DNA of 64,000 nucleotides from Algoriphagus oliviformis (GTDB lineage: Bacteria; Bacteroidota; Bacteroidia; Cytophagales; Cyclobacteriaceae): the NCBI RefSeq assembly GCF_017254915.1, contig NZ_JAFKCT010000001.1:62001-126000 (forward strand), in the 5' to 3' direction. Below, one piece after another: positions 18,065-26,579 of the stretch (positions are counted from its first letter, which is position 1; every line of letters starts with the position of its first letter). A model generated the notes under the pieces. That model did not search any database and was not told the origin of the DNA. It saw nothing but the letters and a program-made list of their open reading frames with translations. A program made the translations under genes and the position numbers.

Positions 18065-18949
18065 TTACGCTTTAGGGTGTGCCTGTTCAAACACAGCCTT
18101 CAGTTTTTCCATTGAATTGTGTGTGTAGACCTGCGTGGCGGCCAAGCTGGCGTGGCCGAGCAGATCCTTGACAGCGTTGAGATCGGCTCCTTTGTTGAGA
18201 AGGTGTGTGGCAAAGGTGTGCCTGAGCAAGTGGGGGCTACGCCGGGTGTTTTGCGCGAAAAGATCCAGATAATGTCTAACAATCCGATATATCATCATTG
18301 AGTAGGCTTGTTCTCCCCGATTGCTCGTAATAAAGTACTCATTCCCCCCAATTTTTGAAAATCTTTCTTCAAATACTTTGCGATACAAAATGATATTCTG
18401 CCGAAGCATTTTCGTCAGGGGGATTATTCTTTCTTTGTTGCGCTTGCCCAATACCTTTACCTGATCTTCTATCAGATTTAGGTCTTTCCACCGGAGCGAA
18501 ATCAGCTCCGACAGACGGACGCCTGTGAGGTACAAAAACTCCATCACCATCCTGTCCCGCTGCCCCTCAAAATCCGGCTGGTACACGCTTTCTTCTAATA
18601 CGGCCTCGATGGCCTTTTCTTGTACAAACTCGGGGAGTTTTTTCGGGTTTTTAAGGGACTTTAACTTGTAGGTGGGGTCTTGGGAAACCATCCCTGACCG
18701 GAGCAAAAACTTGAAAAAAGACCTCAGGGTAGCGATTTTGCGGTTGACGGTCGTCGTGCTCAGTCCCTGCTCCACCAGATCGATCACCCAGGCCCTCAGC
18801 TCCGAGTGGGTACTGGTGTCCAAGGACATCCCGTCAAAAGAAAGGCCTACGAAATCCTGGGCCTGCTCCAGGTCCTTGCGGTAGGCGATGACGGTGTGCG
18901 GACTGCTCCGCTTTTCGTACTCGAGGTAGTTGATGAAAGAGTCGATCAT
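18065..18949 (-). CDS. Tyrosine recombinase, XerC/XerD family
   Basis: 294 residues from MIDSFINYLEYEKRSSPHTV. An N-terminal SAM-like DNA-binding domain (about 1-90) is followed by the catalytic domain. The Arg of TGVRLSELISLRWKD, the Lys of KVLGKRNKERIIPL, the HLLRHTFATHLL box, the His of LLGHASLAATQVY and the nucleophilic Tyr in the last motif are all present. It should resolve chromosome dimers at dif with a partner recombinase. It is placed between rpsU and hpf, the standard place for a housekeeping Xer protein in this phylum, which argues against an element integrase. A longer frame to 18991 lacks homology. Confidence 0.93.
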   Translation of the reverse strand: MIDSFINYLEYEKRSSPHTVIAYRKDLEQAQDFVGLSFDGMSLDTSTHSELRAWVIDLVEQGLSTTTVNRKIATLRSFFKFLLRSGMVSQDPTYKLKSLKNPKKLPEFVQEKAIEAVLEESVYQPDFEGQRDRMVMEFLYLTGVRLSELISLRWKDLNLIEDQVKVLGKRNKERIIPLTKMLRQNIILYRKVFEERFSKIGGNEYFITSNRGEQAYSMMIYRIVRHYLDLFAQNTRRSPHLLRHTFATHLLNKGADLNAVKDLLGHASLAATQVYTHNSMEKLKAVFEQAHPKA

Positions 18950-19002
18950 TACTGAAAAGATAACGGAAAAACGGGAAGCCTTGGCTGACAAAAATCAGAG
19001 GC

Positions 19003-19043
19003 ATATAAAAACAAAAACGCACTTGCCTGAGGGACAAGTGCGT
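19003..19043 (-). terminator. Terminator-like hairpin between rpsU and the Xer recombinase
   Basis: Stem ACGCACTTG (19017-19025) pairs with CAAGTGCGT (19035-19043), and the minus strand continues with a T-rich run. It lies right after the rpsU stop. It probably ends or attenuates rpsU transcripts before the recombinase gene. Confidence 0.88.
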
Positions 19044-19065
19044 CTGTATGGGGAATCAGTTCTGA

Positions 19066-19260
19066 TTACTTCATCTCTTCGTTGCGAAGTTGTTGTTTGT
19101 AAGCAGCCTTGATGACCTGTGCTCTTCTTACGACAGAAGGTTTGGTGAACGCCTGACGGGCTCTGAGTTCGCGAACCGCACCGGTTTTGTCAAACTTCTT
19201 TTTGAAGCGCTTCAGCGCTTTTTCGATGGATTCGTTCTCTTTTACGTTTACAATGATCAT
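19066..19260 (-). CDS. rpsU: 30S ribosomal protein S21
   Basis: 64 residues from MIIVNVKENESIEKALKRFK. The pattern KKFDKTGAVRELRARQAFTKPSVVRRAQV is diagnostic of bS21. A GTG three codons upstream is in frame, but the ATG at 19260 lies at the right distance (8 nt) from a strong Shine-Dalgarno sequence and matches the family start. In Bacteroidota, bS21 helps hide the 16S rRNA 3' tail, so mRNAs generally do not use Shine-Dalgarno pairing; rpsU itself is known as an exception. Confidence 0.95.
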   Translation of the reverse strand: MIIVNVKENESIEKALKRFKKKFDKTGAVRELRARQAFTKPSVVRRAQVIKAAYKQQLRNEEMK

Positions 19261-19266
19261 AGTATA

Positions 19267-19276
19267 CACCTCCTTT
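19267..19276 (-). promoter_or_regulatory. Strong Shine-Dalgarno sequence of rpsU
   Basis: The minus strand reads AAAGGAGGTG, with GGAGG 8 nt before the rpsU ATG. I saw no comparable sequence before the other genes checked here. Published work on Bacteroidota ribosomes links such rpsU sites to autoregulation: when bS21 is scarce the anti-SD tail is free and rpsU is translated. Confidence 0.9.
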
Positions 19277-19376
19277 CGGGTGGCAAAGGTAAGGAACCCA
19301 ATTGAAAAACAATAGGATTCGCGGAAATAATGGAAGGCTTTGCTTCCCTGAAACGCACTTTATCCGCTCATTAAAG

Positions 19377-19407
19377 TTGAAAAGTAGGGCATATCACCTA
19401 GTTTTGG
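19377..19407 (+). promoter_or_regulatory. Bacteroidota-type promoter of the GH29 gene
   Basis: TTG at 19377-19379 and TAGTTTTG at 19400-19407 (consensus TAnnTTTG), spacing 20 bp. The predicted start of transcription falls about 15 bp before the ATG at 19429. Confidence 0.6.
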
Positions 19408-19428
19408 GACAGCATCTATTTTATCCTA

Positions 19429-20781
19429 ATGACACCCTACCCCAATTTACGACTCCGAAGCGTCATTCTCTTGGCCTTTCTTTTCACAGGCCTAGCCACG
19501 CTTCCCCTCCAAGCCCAAGACAATCCCGAAAAAGAAAAGATGGACTGGTTTCAAAAAGCGAAGCTGGGCATCTTTATCCACTGGGGCATCTACTCGGTCA
19601 ACGGGATCGACGAGTCCTGGTCATTTTTCAACGACTACATCCAGTACGAGGACTACATGAAACAGGCGGCTGGCTTCACCGCCGCCAACTACGATCCAGA
19701 GAAGTGGGCGAGGCTGATCAAAGACAGCGGTGCCAAATACGCCGTCCTGACGGCCAAACACCACGATGGCGTGGCACTTTGGGATACCCAGGCCAGCGAG
19801 CTCTCGGTGGTGAAAAAGACTCCGGCTGGCAAGGATCTCGTAGGGCCTTTCATGCAGGCCCTGGAATCCCAAGGCCTGAAAAAAGGCATCTACTTCTCCG
19901 TGCTCGATTGGTCACACCCAGACTATGATCGGCAGACCCGCGAGACTTTCCGCTACAAAAACGACCCCGAGCGCTTCCGTAAGTTTACCGACTTTAACTT
20001 TGCGCAGCTGAGCGAGCTCTCCACCCAATACAAGCCCGATCTCTACTGGTTTGACGGGGACTGGGAGCACAAGCCCGAGGAGTGGAGAAGCGCCGAGCTG
20101 AAGAAAAAGCTGCTGGGCTACAACCCCAACTTGATTATCAACTCCCGACTCGGTCCGGGATTTGGCGACTACGCCACCCCCGAGCAGGGCGTCCCTGTCT
20201 CCCGTCCAAAGGAAGACTACTGGGAACTCTGCATGACCATGAACAACAGCTGGGGCTACCAGGGCAACGACCACCAATACAAAAGCCCGAGCGAACTGCT
20301 CCGCATCTTCGTAGACTGCCTCCATATGGGCGGCAATCTGCTGCTGGACTTCGGCCCAAAGCCTGACGGCTCCATCCCAACTGAGGCAGAAAACATCCTG
20401 AAGGAATTTGGCCGCTGGACTTCCAAACACGAATCGGCGATCTACGACACCCAAGCCGGTATCCCCGACGGGCACGTGTACGCTCCGACGACGCTCTCCG
20501 CGGACAAGACCATCCTCTACATCTACCTGGACTACAAAGTCAACGAGTCCCTGGCCATCAAAGGCTTGAAAAACAAAATCCAGCGCGTGTGGGTCGTGGG
20601 CAACGGCACCAAGCTCCAGTCCCGCGAGGTCGGAAAGATGTACTGGAGCGCCGTACCGGGCATGAAATACATCGACATCCCGGACAACGTGTACGACAAG
20701 GACATCACCGTTTTGGCCGTATTGCTGGACGGGCCGGTCGACCTCTATCGCGAGCGCGGCCAGGTGATCGAAAGCAACTAA
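19429..20781 (+). CDS. GH29 alpha-L-fucosidase, secreted
   Basis: 450 residues with a signal peptide ending at LQAQ (residue 30). The catalytic barrel starts at WFQKAKLGIFIHWGIYSVNG, has YAVLTAKHHDGVALW (about 104-118), and the nucleophile motif PDLYWFDGDW with Asp209. After about 340 comes a C-terminal beta domain. It should remove terminal alpha-linked fucose from glycans in the periplasm or on the surface with retention of configuration. It has its own promoter and a strong terminator, so it is a single-gene unit. Its role is separate from the larger GH29 enzyme at 37876. Confidence 0.93.
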   Translation: MTPYPNLRLRSVILLAFLFTGLATLPLQAQDNPEKEKMDWFQKAKLGIFIHWGIYSVNGIDESWSFFNDYIQYEDYMKQAAGFTAANYDPEKWARLIKDSGAKYAVLTAKHHDGVALWDTQASELSVVKKTPAGKDLVGPFMQALESQGLKKGIYFSVLDWSHPDYDRQTRETFRYKNDPERFRKFTDFNFAQLSELSTQYKPDLYWFDGDWEHKPEEWRSAELKKKLLGYNPNLIINSRLGPGFGDYATPEQGVPVSRPKEDYWELCMTMNNSWGYQGNDHQYKSPSELLRIFVDCLHMGGNLLLDFGPKPDGSIPTEAENILKEFGRWTSKHESAIYDTQAGIPDGHVYAPTTLSADKTILYIYLDYKVNESLAIKGLKNKIQRVWVVGNGTKLQSREVGKMYWSAVPGMKYIDIPDNVYDKDITVLAVLLDGPVDLYRERGQVIESN

Positions 20782-20808
20782 GCCGCTTCATTGGTGCAGC
20801 ATTTACAC

Positions 20809-20852
20809 AAAAGCCCCAGGGTTCACTACCCTGGGGCTTTTGGTTTTTTTTT
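20809..20852. terminator. Strong bidirectional terminator between GH29 and SulP genes
   Basis: Perfect 13-bp stem (AAAAGCCCCAGGG at 20809-20821, complement 20829-20841), then nine T on the plus strand. The A-run on the left lets it serve the convergent SulP gene on the minus strand. Confidence 0.93.
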
Positions 20853-20869
20853 TAAAATCTTCAAAAAGA

Positions 20870-22393
20870 TCAGTCGGAAATGACCTTGTAGGTCGGATCC
20901 TCGATCACGTTGACGTCGATGATTGCCTCGGCGTTTCGGATCAGCTGCCTGCAGTCGGGACTGAGGTGCTTGAGGTGTACTTTTTTGCCCACCTTGTGAT
21001 AGCGCTCGGTGATCTTGTTAAGCGCCTCGATGGCGGACATGTCCACCACGCGGCTCTCGGCAAAATCAATGATCACCTCGACCGGATCGGTGAGTACTTC
21101 AAACTTTTCGTTGAAAGCCGCCACAGAGCCAAAAAACAGCGGGCCATAGATCTCGTAGTGCTTCACGCCCTGCTCGTCGACGTACTTCCTGGCACGGATG
21201 CGCTTGGCGTTGTCCCAGGCGAAAACCAGCGCGGCAATCACCACTCCGATCACCACAGCCAGGGCCAGGTTATGCAATACCGCGGTGACTAGTGTGACCA
21301 ATACCATGACAAAAATATCCGACTTCGGAAACTTGGTGAACGTCTTCAAACTCGCCCACTCAAAGGTCCCGATGGACACCATGATCATCAGTCCGGTGAG
21401 CGCCGCCATGGGTACTTTCTCGATCAATCCCGACCCAAACATCACAAACACCAGCAGCATCACCGAGGCGACAATTCCCGAAAGCCTGGCCCTCGCGCCA
21501 TTGGACACGTTGATCAAGCTCTGGCCGATCATCGCGCAGCCTCCCATGCCGGAGAAAAGCCCAGAAAGGATATTGGCCGTACCTTGGGCCACAGCCTCCT
21601 TGTTGCCCCGACCACGGGTTTCGGTGATCTCGTCCACGATATTCAGGGTGAGCAAGCTTTCGATCAGACCTACCCCCGCGACAATGGCAGAATAAGGCAA
21701 AATCGTCATCAAAGCCTCCCAGGTAAAGGGAATGCTGGGGATATGAAAGGGAGGAAAACCACCCTGGATGGAGGCGATGTCGCCGACGGTCCTCGTATCG
21801 ATGCCCAGGAAAAATACCAGGCCAAAAACGACCAAAATGGCAGTAAGCGAAGCGGGAACGACCTTGGTCAGCTTGGGCAATCCCCAAATGATCAGCATGG
21901 TCAGCAGCACCAATCCCAACAGGATATAGAGCGTGCTTCCAGTGAGCCAGTTGCCGGAGGCGTCCTTGAACTGGTCCAGCTGTGACATGAAGATGATGAT
22001 AGCCAGGCCATTGACAAAGCCAAAGATCACCGGATGGGGCACCAGGCGGATGAGCTTGCCCAGTCGCAGGAGACCCGCGGCAAGTTGCAAAATCCCAGCG
22101 AGGACGACCGTGGCAAAGACATACTCCACGCCGTGGCTTTTGACCAAGGTCACCAAAACTACGGCCACGGCTCCGGTCGCACCGCTGATCATGCCTGGAC
22201 GGCCTCCGAAAACTGAGGTCACCAACCCCATCATAAATGCCGCATAGAGGCCAGTCAGCGGAGACAGCCCGGCGATGAGGGCAAAGGCCACGGCCTCTGG
22301 CACGAGTGCCAAAGCGACGGTCAGCCCGGACAAGACTTCGGTTTTGTAGTCTACCTTTTGCGAAAGGTCAAATAGATTCAAATACTGTTTCAT
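20870..22393 (-). CDS. SulP/SLC26 family anion transporter with STAS domain
   Basis: 507 residues. The N-terminal transport domain has about 12-14 hydrophobic segments, starting with TVALALVPEAVAFALIAGLSPLTGLYAAF, the SulP signature, and later GIVASVMLLVFVMFG. The C-terminal STAS domain begins near residue 405 (KHYEIYGPLFFGSVAAFNEKF) and contains IIDFAESRVVDMSAIEAL, matching the STAS nucleotide-binding strand. Family members move sulfate, bicarbonate or dicarboxylates, coupled to sodium or protons. No carbonic anhydrase or sulfate-assimilation gene is adjacent, so the substrate is not fixed. Confidence 0.93.
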   Translation of the reverse strand: MKQYLNLFDLSQKVDYKTEVLSGLTVALALVPEAVAFALIAGLSPLTGLYAAFMMGLVTSVFGGRPGMISGATGAVAVVLVTLVKSHGVEYVFATVVLAGILQLAAGLLRLGKLIRLVPHPVIFGFVNGLAIIIFMSQLDQFKDASGNWLTGSTLYILLGLVLLTMLIIWGLPKLTKVVPASLTAILVVFGLVFFLGIDTRTVGDIASIQGGFPPFHIPSIPFTWEALMTILPYSAIVAGVGLIESLLTLNIVDEITETRGRGNKEAVAQGTANILSGLFSGMGGCAMIGQSLINVSNGARARLSGIVASVMLLVFVMFGSGLIEKVPMAALTGLMIMVSIGTFEWASLKTFTKFPKSDIFVMVLVTLVTAVLHNLALAVVIGVVIAALVFAWDNAKRIRARKYVDEQGVKHYEIYGPLFFGSVAAFNEKFEVLTDPVEVIIDFAESRVVDMSAIEALNKITERYHKVGKKVHLKHLSPDCRQLIRNAEAIIDVNVIEDPTYKVISD

Positions 22394-22705
22394 CAGAAAT
22401 GGGGTAAGGGAGGGCGGTCATGTCGGGCGGCGTTTTTCCGCAGGCAAGAACACAAAACAAGTCCTGCAATCCGGCCCAAAACCACCTGCGGGAAAGGACC
22501 TGGAAAAGGCGGAAAACGGCCCCAAAATTAGATTTTAAAAAACGAAACGCCAACCCTTGGCTTCACCGCGGGATTTTCCCGCTTCTGCGCTCCCCTTCCG
22601 CCCTCGTCAAAAAGCCGCCTTCAAGGTAAAATCCGCCGCCTTTCCGGAAGGCAAAAAAAAAGCTGCGCGATTGGCGCAGCCCTGAGATTTAATGTGTTGT
22701 CCAGA
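22394..22705. other. Intergenic region between SulP and barrel-protein genes
   Basis: 312 bp with no supported gene. It holds the SulP promoter region on the minus strand and, at 22651-22683, the terminator of the next gene. A small CGCGGGATTTTCCCGC hairpin lies near 22566. I see no further structure. Confidence 0.5.
22651..22683 (-). terminator. Rho-independent terminator of the 219-residue barrel protein gene
   Basis: Stem AGCTGCGC-type (22661-22667 with 22674-22680) with a 9-A run on the plus strand, read as a T-run on the minus strand. Confidence 0.88.
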
Positions 22706-23365
22706 CTACTTCACCAGCTCCCGTGTCTTGATCATATAGCCCACCGAGACATACATCATCGTACTTTGGGTCGGCACATAGCTCACTCCCGGTTCATTGA
22801 CCGCCTGATTATTCTCTTTGAGGAAGTCGGTCAGATAATACTTGAAGCGGATGTAGTTTCCTTTTTTGGACTTCAGCTCCGCAAAGACCGAGGGAAGGTA
22901 AATGTTGGTTCGGTTGCTAAACCAGACGTTGGTCTTGGACTTCTCGTCGTTCACATATTTCTTCTGCTTGTAGTTCAGTGCAAACTCATTGTCGATGCCG
23001 GCAGCGAGCAGGTTGCCCTTCATGTCGCCAAACTTAAACGCCACGGGAATGCCCACGGTGTAGACCCGCTGCTTCATGCGGATGGAGTCGTTGAGGTCGG
23101 TGATGATACCGACGTTCCGCGAGGCGATCCCGGTGTAGAAGCCGGTCTTTTCATTGAAGTCGCGATGCAGGTGCAGGCCAATGTTGATAAAAGGCGTGAA
23201 GCGCGCGATGTTTTTTGTCTCCAGCCCCGTGGCCTCCACATTTCCCCAGGAAAGGATGGTTTCTGAAGCCGAGACCAGATACCAGGGATTTGCGCTCGGG
23301 GCGGTTTGGGCAAAAGCCAGATTTCCTGCCAAAAACAATAGGCACACTAAAGCTAATTTTTTCAT
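22706..23365 (-). CDS. Outer-membrane beta-barrel protein of unknown function
   Basis: 219 residues with a signal peptide ending at AFAQ (residue 20). The rest is rich in alternating aromatic and polar residues of a small porin-like barrel (FTPFINIGLHLHRDF, GFYTGIASRNVGII, VGIPVAFKFGDMKGN) and ends in a strand with YVSVGYMIKTRELVK. I do not recognise a named family. It resembles Bacteroidota proteins annotated as porin family or hypothetical. It is a single gene with its own terminator, between SulP and GH127 genes. Role unknown. Confidence 0.7.
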   Translation of the reverse strand: MKKLALVCLLFLAGNLAFAQTAPSANPWYLVSASETILSWGNVEATGLETKNIARFTPFINIGLHLHRDFNEKTGFYTGIASRNVGIITDLNDSIRMKQRVYTVGIPVAFKFGDMKGNLLAAGIDNEFALNYKQKKYVNDEKSKTNVWFSNRTNIYLPSVFAELKSKKGNYIRFKYYLTDFLKENNQAVNEPGVSYVPTQSTMMYVSVGYMIKTRELVK

Positions 23366-23457
23366 GCTGTAAAGAATTTAGGATAAAAGTGATGGTTTAG
23401 AGACTAGAAAGATAAGTAATTTCCAACCTGTAACTCGCTTCAAAGATCGGCTCAGGC

Positions 23458-25371
23458 TCATTTTTCCTTGCGGAGCCAGACATACATGTCGTTTGCCCCC
23501 CTGTTTGCCCAGGTATAGTAGGGAATAGCCAGCGCCGACACCGGCCCAGAGTCCAACGAACCCGTGAGCCTCACCGCTCGGACGGCTTCGTCCAAGACCC
23601 GCGCATCTACCACTTCAAAGCTTACATTCTCCGGCACGATCAGCTCTGACAGCCCAGGCCCGTTGTCCGCGCCCTCCACACAATACACCAAGGGGCCCCG
23701 CTGTATGGCGACTCGGTCGGTATTGGCCAAGACCTCCGGACGCGATCGCAGCTCCCTCACCTCCATAGGCATGGCATAAGTGATGCGGTCGCCCTTTTTC
23801 CATTCCCTATCCAGCACCGCATAGCCGTTTTTGGTCTGAAAGTCCACCTTTTCACCGTTCACCAGAAGCGTCAGTCCATCCGTACCCTCATCCAAAAACC
23901 GATAAAGCTCGCCTGGTACAGGTTCACCACCCACCCATCCGGGAATCCGGAGATTGAGCGCAAAGCGGGCGGCCTTTTGAGGATCGAGGGAAAGGGACAC
24001 CTTTCCGTCCCAGGGGAACTCCGTCTCCATCTCCACCGCCACTTTGGTCCCCGCGACGTCAAACTCAGTCCGATTCCCGATAAACAGGTTGACCCAGAGC
24101 GCCGACTCGTTTTTCACATAGATGTAGTCGCCCACCGAGGCGACCAGCCGGGAGATGTTGGAAGGACAGCAGGCCGTGCCAAACCACTCTTTGCGCGCAT
24201 GCTGCCCGGAGGAGGCCAGAGGATTTCCGTAGAAAAAATGATCCCCCGTCAGGCTCAGCCCGTCCAAGGCGGCATTGTAGAGACTCCGCTCCAGCACATC
24301 GATGTACTGGGCCTGCCCTTCGAGCAGGTTCATACGCTGGTTCCAAAACACCATGCCGACCGACGCACAGGTCTCGGCGTAGGCATGCTCATTGGGTAGG
24401 TCGTAGTCTAGGGAAAAGCCCTCGTTGCTCCCCGAGGAACCGATCCCCCCGGTGACATACATATTGCGATAGACCACATCCTCCCACACCGTCTTCATCG
24501 CATTCATGTAGCCTGGGTCGTTTTTGCTCACGGCCACGTCCGCGGCACCAGTGTAGAGGTACATGGCACGCACGGCATGTCCGGTGATTTCTTTTTGCTG
24601 TTTGACTGGCACGCCATCCTGGGCATAGTCCGGCCCCCACTCTGCCTTGTCCCAAATGGCCCCCTTGCCGAATCCCCTGCCCCGCTGGTCAAGAAACCAA
24701 TCCGCCAGATCCAGGTATCGCCTTTCTCCCGTGGTCTTGTACAGCTTCACCAGCGCCAGCTCGATCTCCTCATGCCCCGTCACCCAAGGCTGGTTTGCCT
24801 GGCGAAATTGCCCGTCGATGTGATCCGCCATCCGGGTCGCCACCTCCAGCAATTGCCGCTTGCCGGTAGCCTGGTAGTAGGCTACGCCCGCCTCCATCAG
24901 GTGCCCCGCGCAGTAGGCTTCGTGTTTTTCCATGTCCGTCCACCGATTTTGCAGGCCGGTCAGGGTATAGTACGTATTGAGGTAGCCGTCTGCCTCCTGG
25001 GCGGCGGCGATTTTGGCGATCCATTCGTCGGCTTTACGCTCCAGCTCGGCATCCGGAAAATTCTGCAGGGAATAGGCCATGGCCTCCAGCAGTTTGTACA
25101 CGTCACTGTCGTCGTAGTAGATACCCTCGTGCGCCTCCCCTAGTTTTCGCGCGGCTTTTTCAAAATTGCGGATTCTCCCGGTTTTGACTTCCGTCTGGTA
25201 GATCGCGGCAGGCAGGGACTTTTGGGCCACTTTTTCGAGCTTGGGCTTCCAAAAAGAATCCGTGATCTGGATCTGCGAAAAGCTGTGGGACTGGAGCGGG
25301 GACTGCCCTTGCCGGGCGGACAGGGCTTGGCTGGACATCAGGCAAACCAACAGCAGCAAGCGTATTTTCAT
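23458..25371 (-). CDS. GH127 beta-L-arabinofuranosidase-like glycoside hydrolase, secreted
   Basis: 637 residues from MKIRLLLLVCLMSS, with signal peptide to about residue 20. Family GH127 (DUF1680) marks are complete: the (alpha/alpha)6 barrel with YKLLEAMAYSLQNFPD, the Zn-binding EATCASVGM-like segment (HAYAETCASVGMVFWNQRM) and the WFGTACCPSNISRL motif holding the cysteine nucleophile and zinc ligands. These enzymes release beta-L-arabinofuranose from plant glycoproteins or arabinans; some members take other sugars. The frame is open to 25629, but that part overlaps the divergent SGNH gene and shows no homology. Confidence 0.92.
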   Translation of the reverse strand: MKIRLLLLVCLMSSQALSARQGQSPLQSHSFSQIQITDSFWKPKLEKVAQKSLPAAIYQTEVKTGRIRNFEKAARKLGEAHEGIYYDDSDVYKLLEAMAYSLQNFPDAELERKADEWIAKIAAAQEADGYLNTYYTLTGLQNRWTDMEKHEAYCAGHLMEAGVAYYQATGKRQLLEVATRMADHIDGQFRQANQPWVTGHEEIELALVKLYKTTGERRYLDLADWFLDQRGRGFGKGAIWDKAEWGPDYAQDGVPVKQQKEITGHAVRAMYLYTGAADVAVSKNDPGYMNAMKTVWEDVVYRNMYVTGGIGSSGSNEGFSLDYDLPNEHAYAETCASVGMVFWNQRMNLLEGQAQYIDVLERSLYNAALDGLSLTGDHFFYGNPLASSGQHARKEWFGTACCPSNISRLVASVGDYIYVKNESALWVNLFIGNRTEFDVAGTKVAVEMETEFPWDGKVSLSLDPQKAARFALNLRIPGWVGGEPVPGELYRFLDEGTDGLTLLVNGEKVDFQTKNGYAVLDREWKKGDRITYAMPMEVRELRSRPEVLANTDRVAIQRGPLVYCVEGADNGPGLSELIVPENVSFEVVDARVLDEAVRAVRLTGSLDSGPVSALAIPYYTWANRGANDMYVWLRKEK

Positions 25372-25534
25372 GAGGATGGATTTTTCTAAAAATAGGCAAT
25401 CCCTTGCCCCAAGCCCGCTTTCGTTGCAAAAAATTGCGCGGAAGCACTTTTTCCCGGAAAGATCCGGACGGGCTATTTGGCGGGAAATCCTATTTTGGAA
25501 AGCCGAATCCGCGCCCCTGTTTTTAAAACCACCT

Positions 25535-26365
25535 ATGAAAAAGCTTCTCTTCCTATCCCTCTGCCTGCTCTTTTTCGCAGCGAAAAACCCCGATCCCGTC
25601 ACTTGGGTCGCCATCGGCGACTCCATCACCTACCTCAACGACCATCCCGACGAAACCGGCAACAGGATCAGCAAGGGCTATCTCACACTCATCAGGGAAA
25701 AATTTCCAGAGCTCCAGGTCGTCAACAAAGGCTACAACGGCTGGACTGCCGTGCGGATCGCGCAGGAGTTTGACAAGCTGGAGATCCCTAGGGCGGACAT
25801 TTACAGCATCTTCCTCGGTACCAACGACTGGTGGGGAGGAAAGCCCCTAGGCAGCCTCTCGGACTTCCAAAACGGAACCGGGCATGAGACGGTCAACGGT
25901 GCCTTTCGGGTCATCCTCGACAAGATCTATCTGCTCAATCCCGAAGCGAAAATCATCCTGATCACGCCCATGAAGCGGGTGGATTTTGTGTACATCAACA
26001 ACCCCAAAAACAACGCCTTTGGATCCTATCAGGAGAAAAACGGGCAGGACCTCGAGGATTTTGCGGACGCGATCAAAGGCATCGGCACTGCCAAAAACCT
26101 GCCGGTGGTGAACCTTTATCACCAGAGAAAAATGGACTTCCCCGACCTGGTAAACTACAAGTGGCTCAAAAACCCAGAGACCGGAAAATACCAAAAATAC
26201 CGCTACCCCGACTTTGCCAATCTGCCCTTTGACCCCGAGCAGGACGAGTATCCCTATCCGGAAAAGACCATCGCAATCACCTACGACGGCCTGCACCCCT
26301 CGGACAAGGGCTACCGGATCATTGCGGATGAGCTGCAACCGATTTTCGAGAACTTGCTGAAATAG
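25535..26365 (+). CDS. SGNH/GDSL-family hydrolase, secreted
   Basis: 276 residues from MKKLLFLSLCLLFF with a short signal peptide. The four SGNH blocks are visible: WVAIGDSITYLND (catalytic Ser), NKGYNGWTAVRI (Gly), FLGTNDWWGG (Asn) and TYDGLHPSDKGY (Asp and His). Such enzymes are carbohydrate esterases or lipases. It is transcribed divergently from the GH127 gene across 163 bp, so removal of acetyl or other ester groups from an arabinose-containing glycan is a plausible joint role, though unproven. A longer in-frame start at 25241 lies inside the GH127 gene on the opposite strand and is rejected. Confidence 0.88.
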   Translation: MKKLLFLSLCLLFFAAKNPDPVTWVAIGDSITYLNDHPDETGNRISKGYLTLIREKFPELQVVNKGYNGWTAVRIAQEFDKLEIPRADIYSIFLGTNDWWGGKPLGSLSDFQNGTGHETVNGAFRVILDKIYLLNPEAKIILITPMKRVDFVYINNPKNNAFGSYQEKNGQDLEDFADAIKGIGTAKNLPVVNLYHQRKMDFPDLVNYKWLKNPETGKYQKYRYPDFANLPFDPEQDEYPYPEKTIAITYDGLHPSDKGYRIIADELQPIFENLLK

Positions 26366-26579
26366 GGCAGTCACGGAGCTGGGCCGGCTTTAGTCCCTAT
26401 TCCGGTTTTTCACCCAAACACGTTTATATTTCACCAGCGCAGGGGAGTATCGGATTTTCTTGTGGTTATTTTTCATTAATTTGGATTTTGTACAGACGGC
26501 TCCCTCTAAGACCAAGCCCCCTTGCTGGCGTCGCCCCTGTCTCGTTTTTTTGGAAGACCAGATTTTTAACCACCATACC

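Noticed and set aside
18065..18949. Tyrosine recombinase as integrase of the tRNA-Arg insertion
   Set aside because: It sits between rpsU and hpf, a housekeeping place for Xer in this phylum, and is 10 kb from the insertion.
25372..25629. Extended start of the GH127 gene
   Set aside because: The extension overlaps the start of the divergent SGNH gene and precedes a good signal peptide at 25371.
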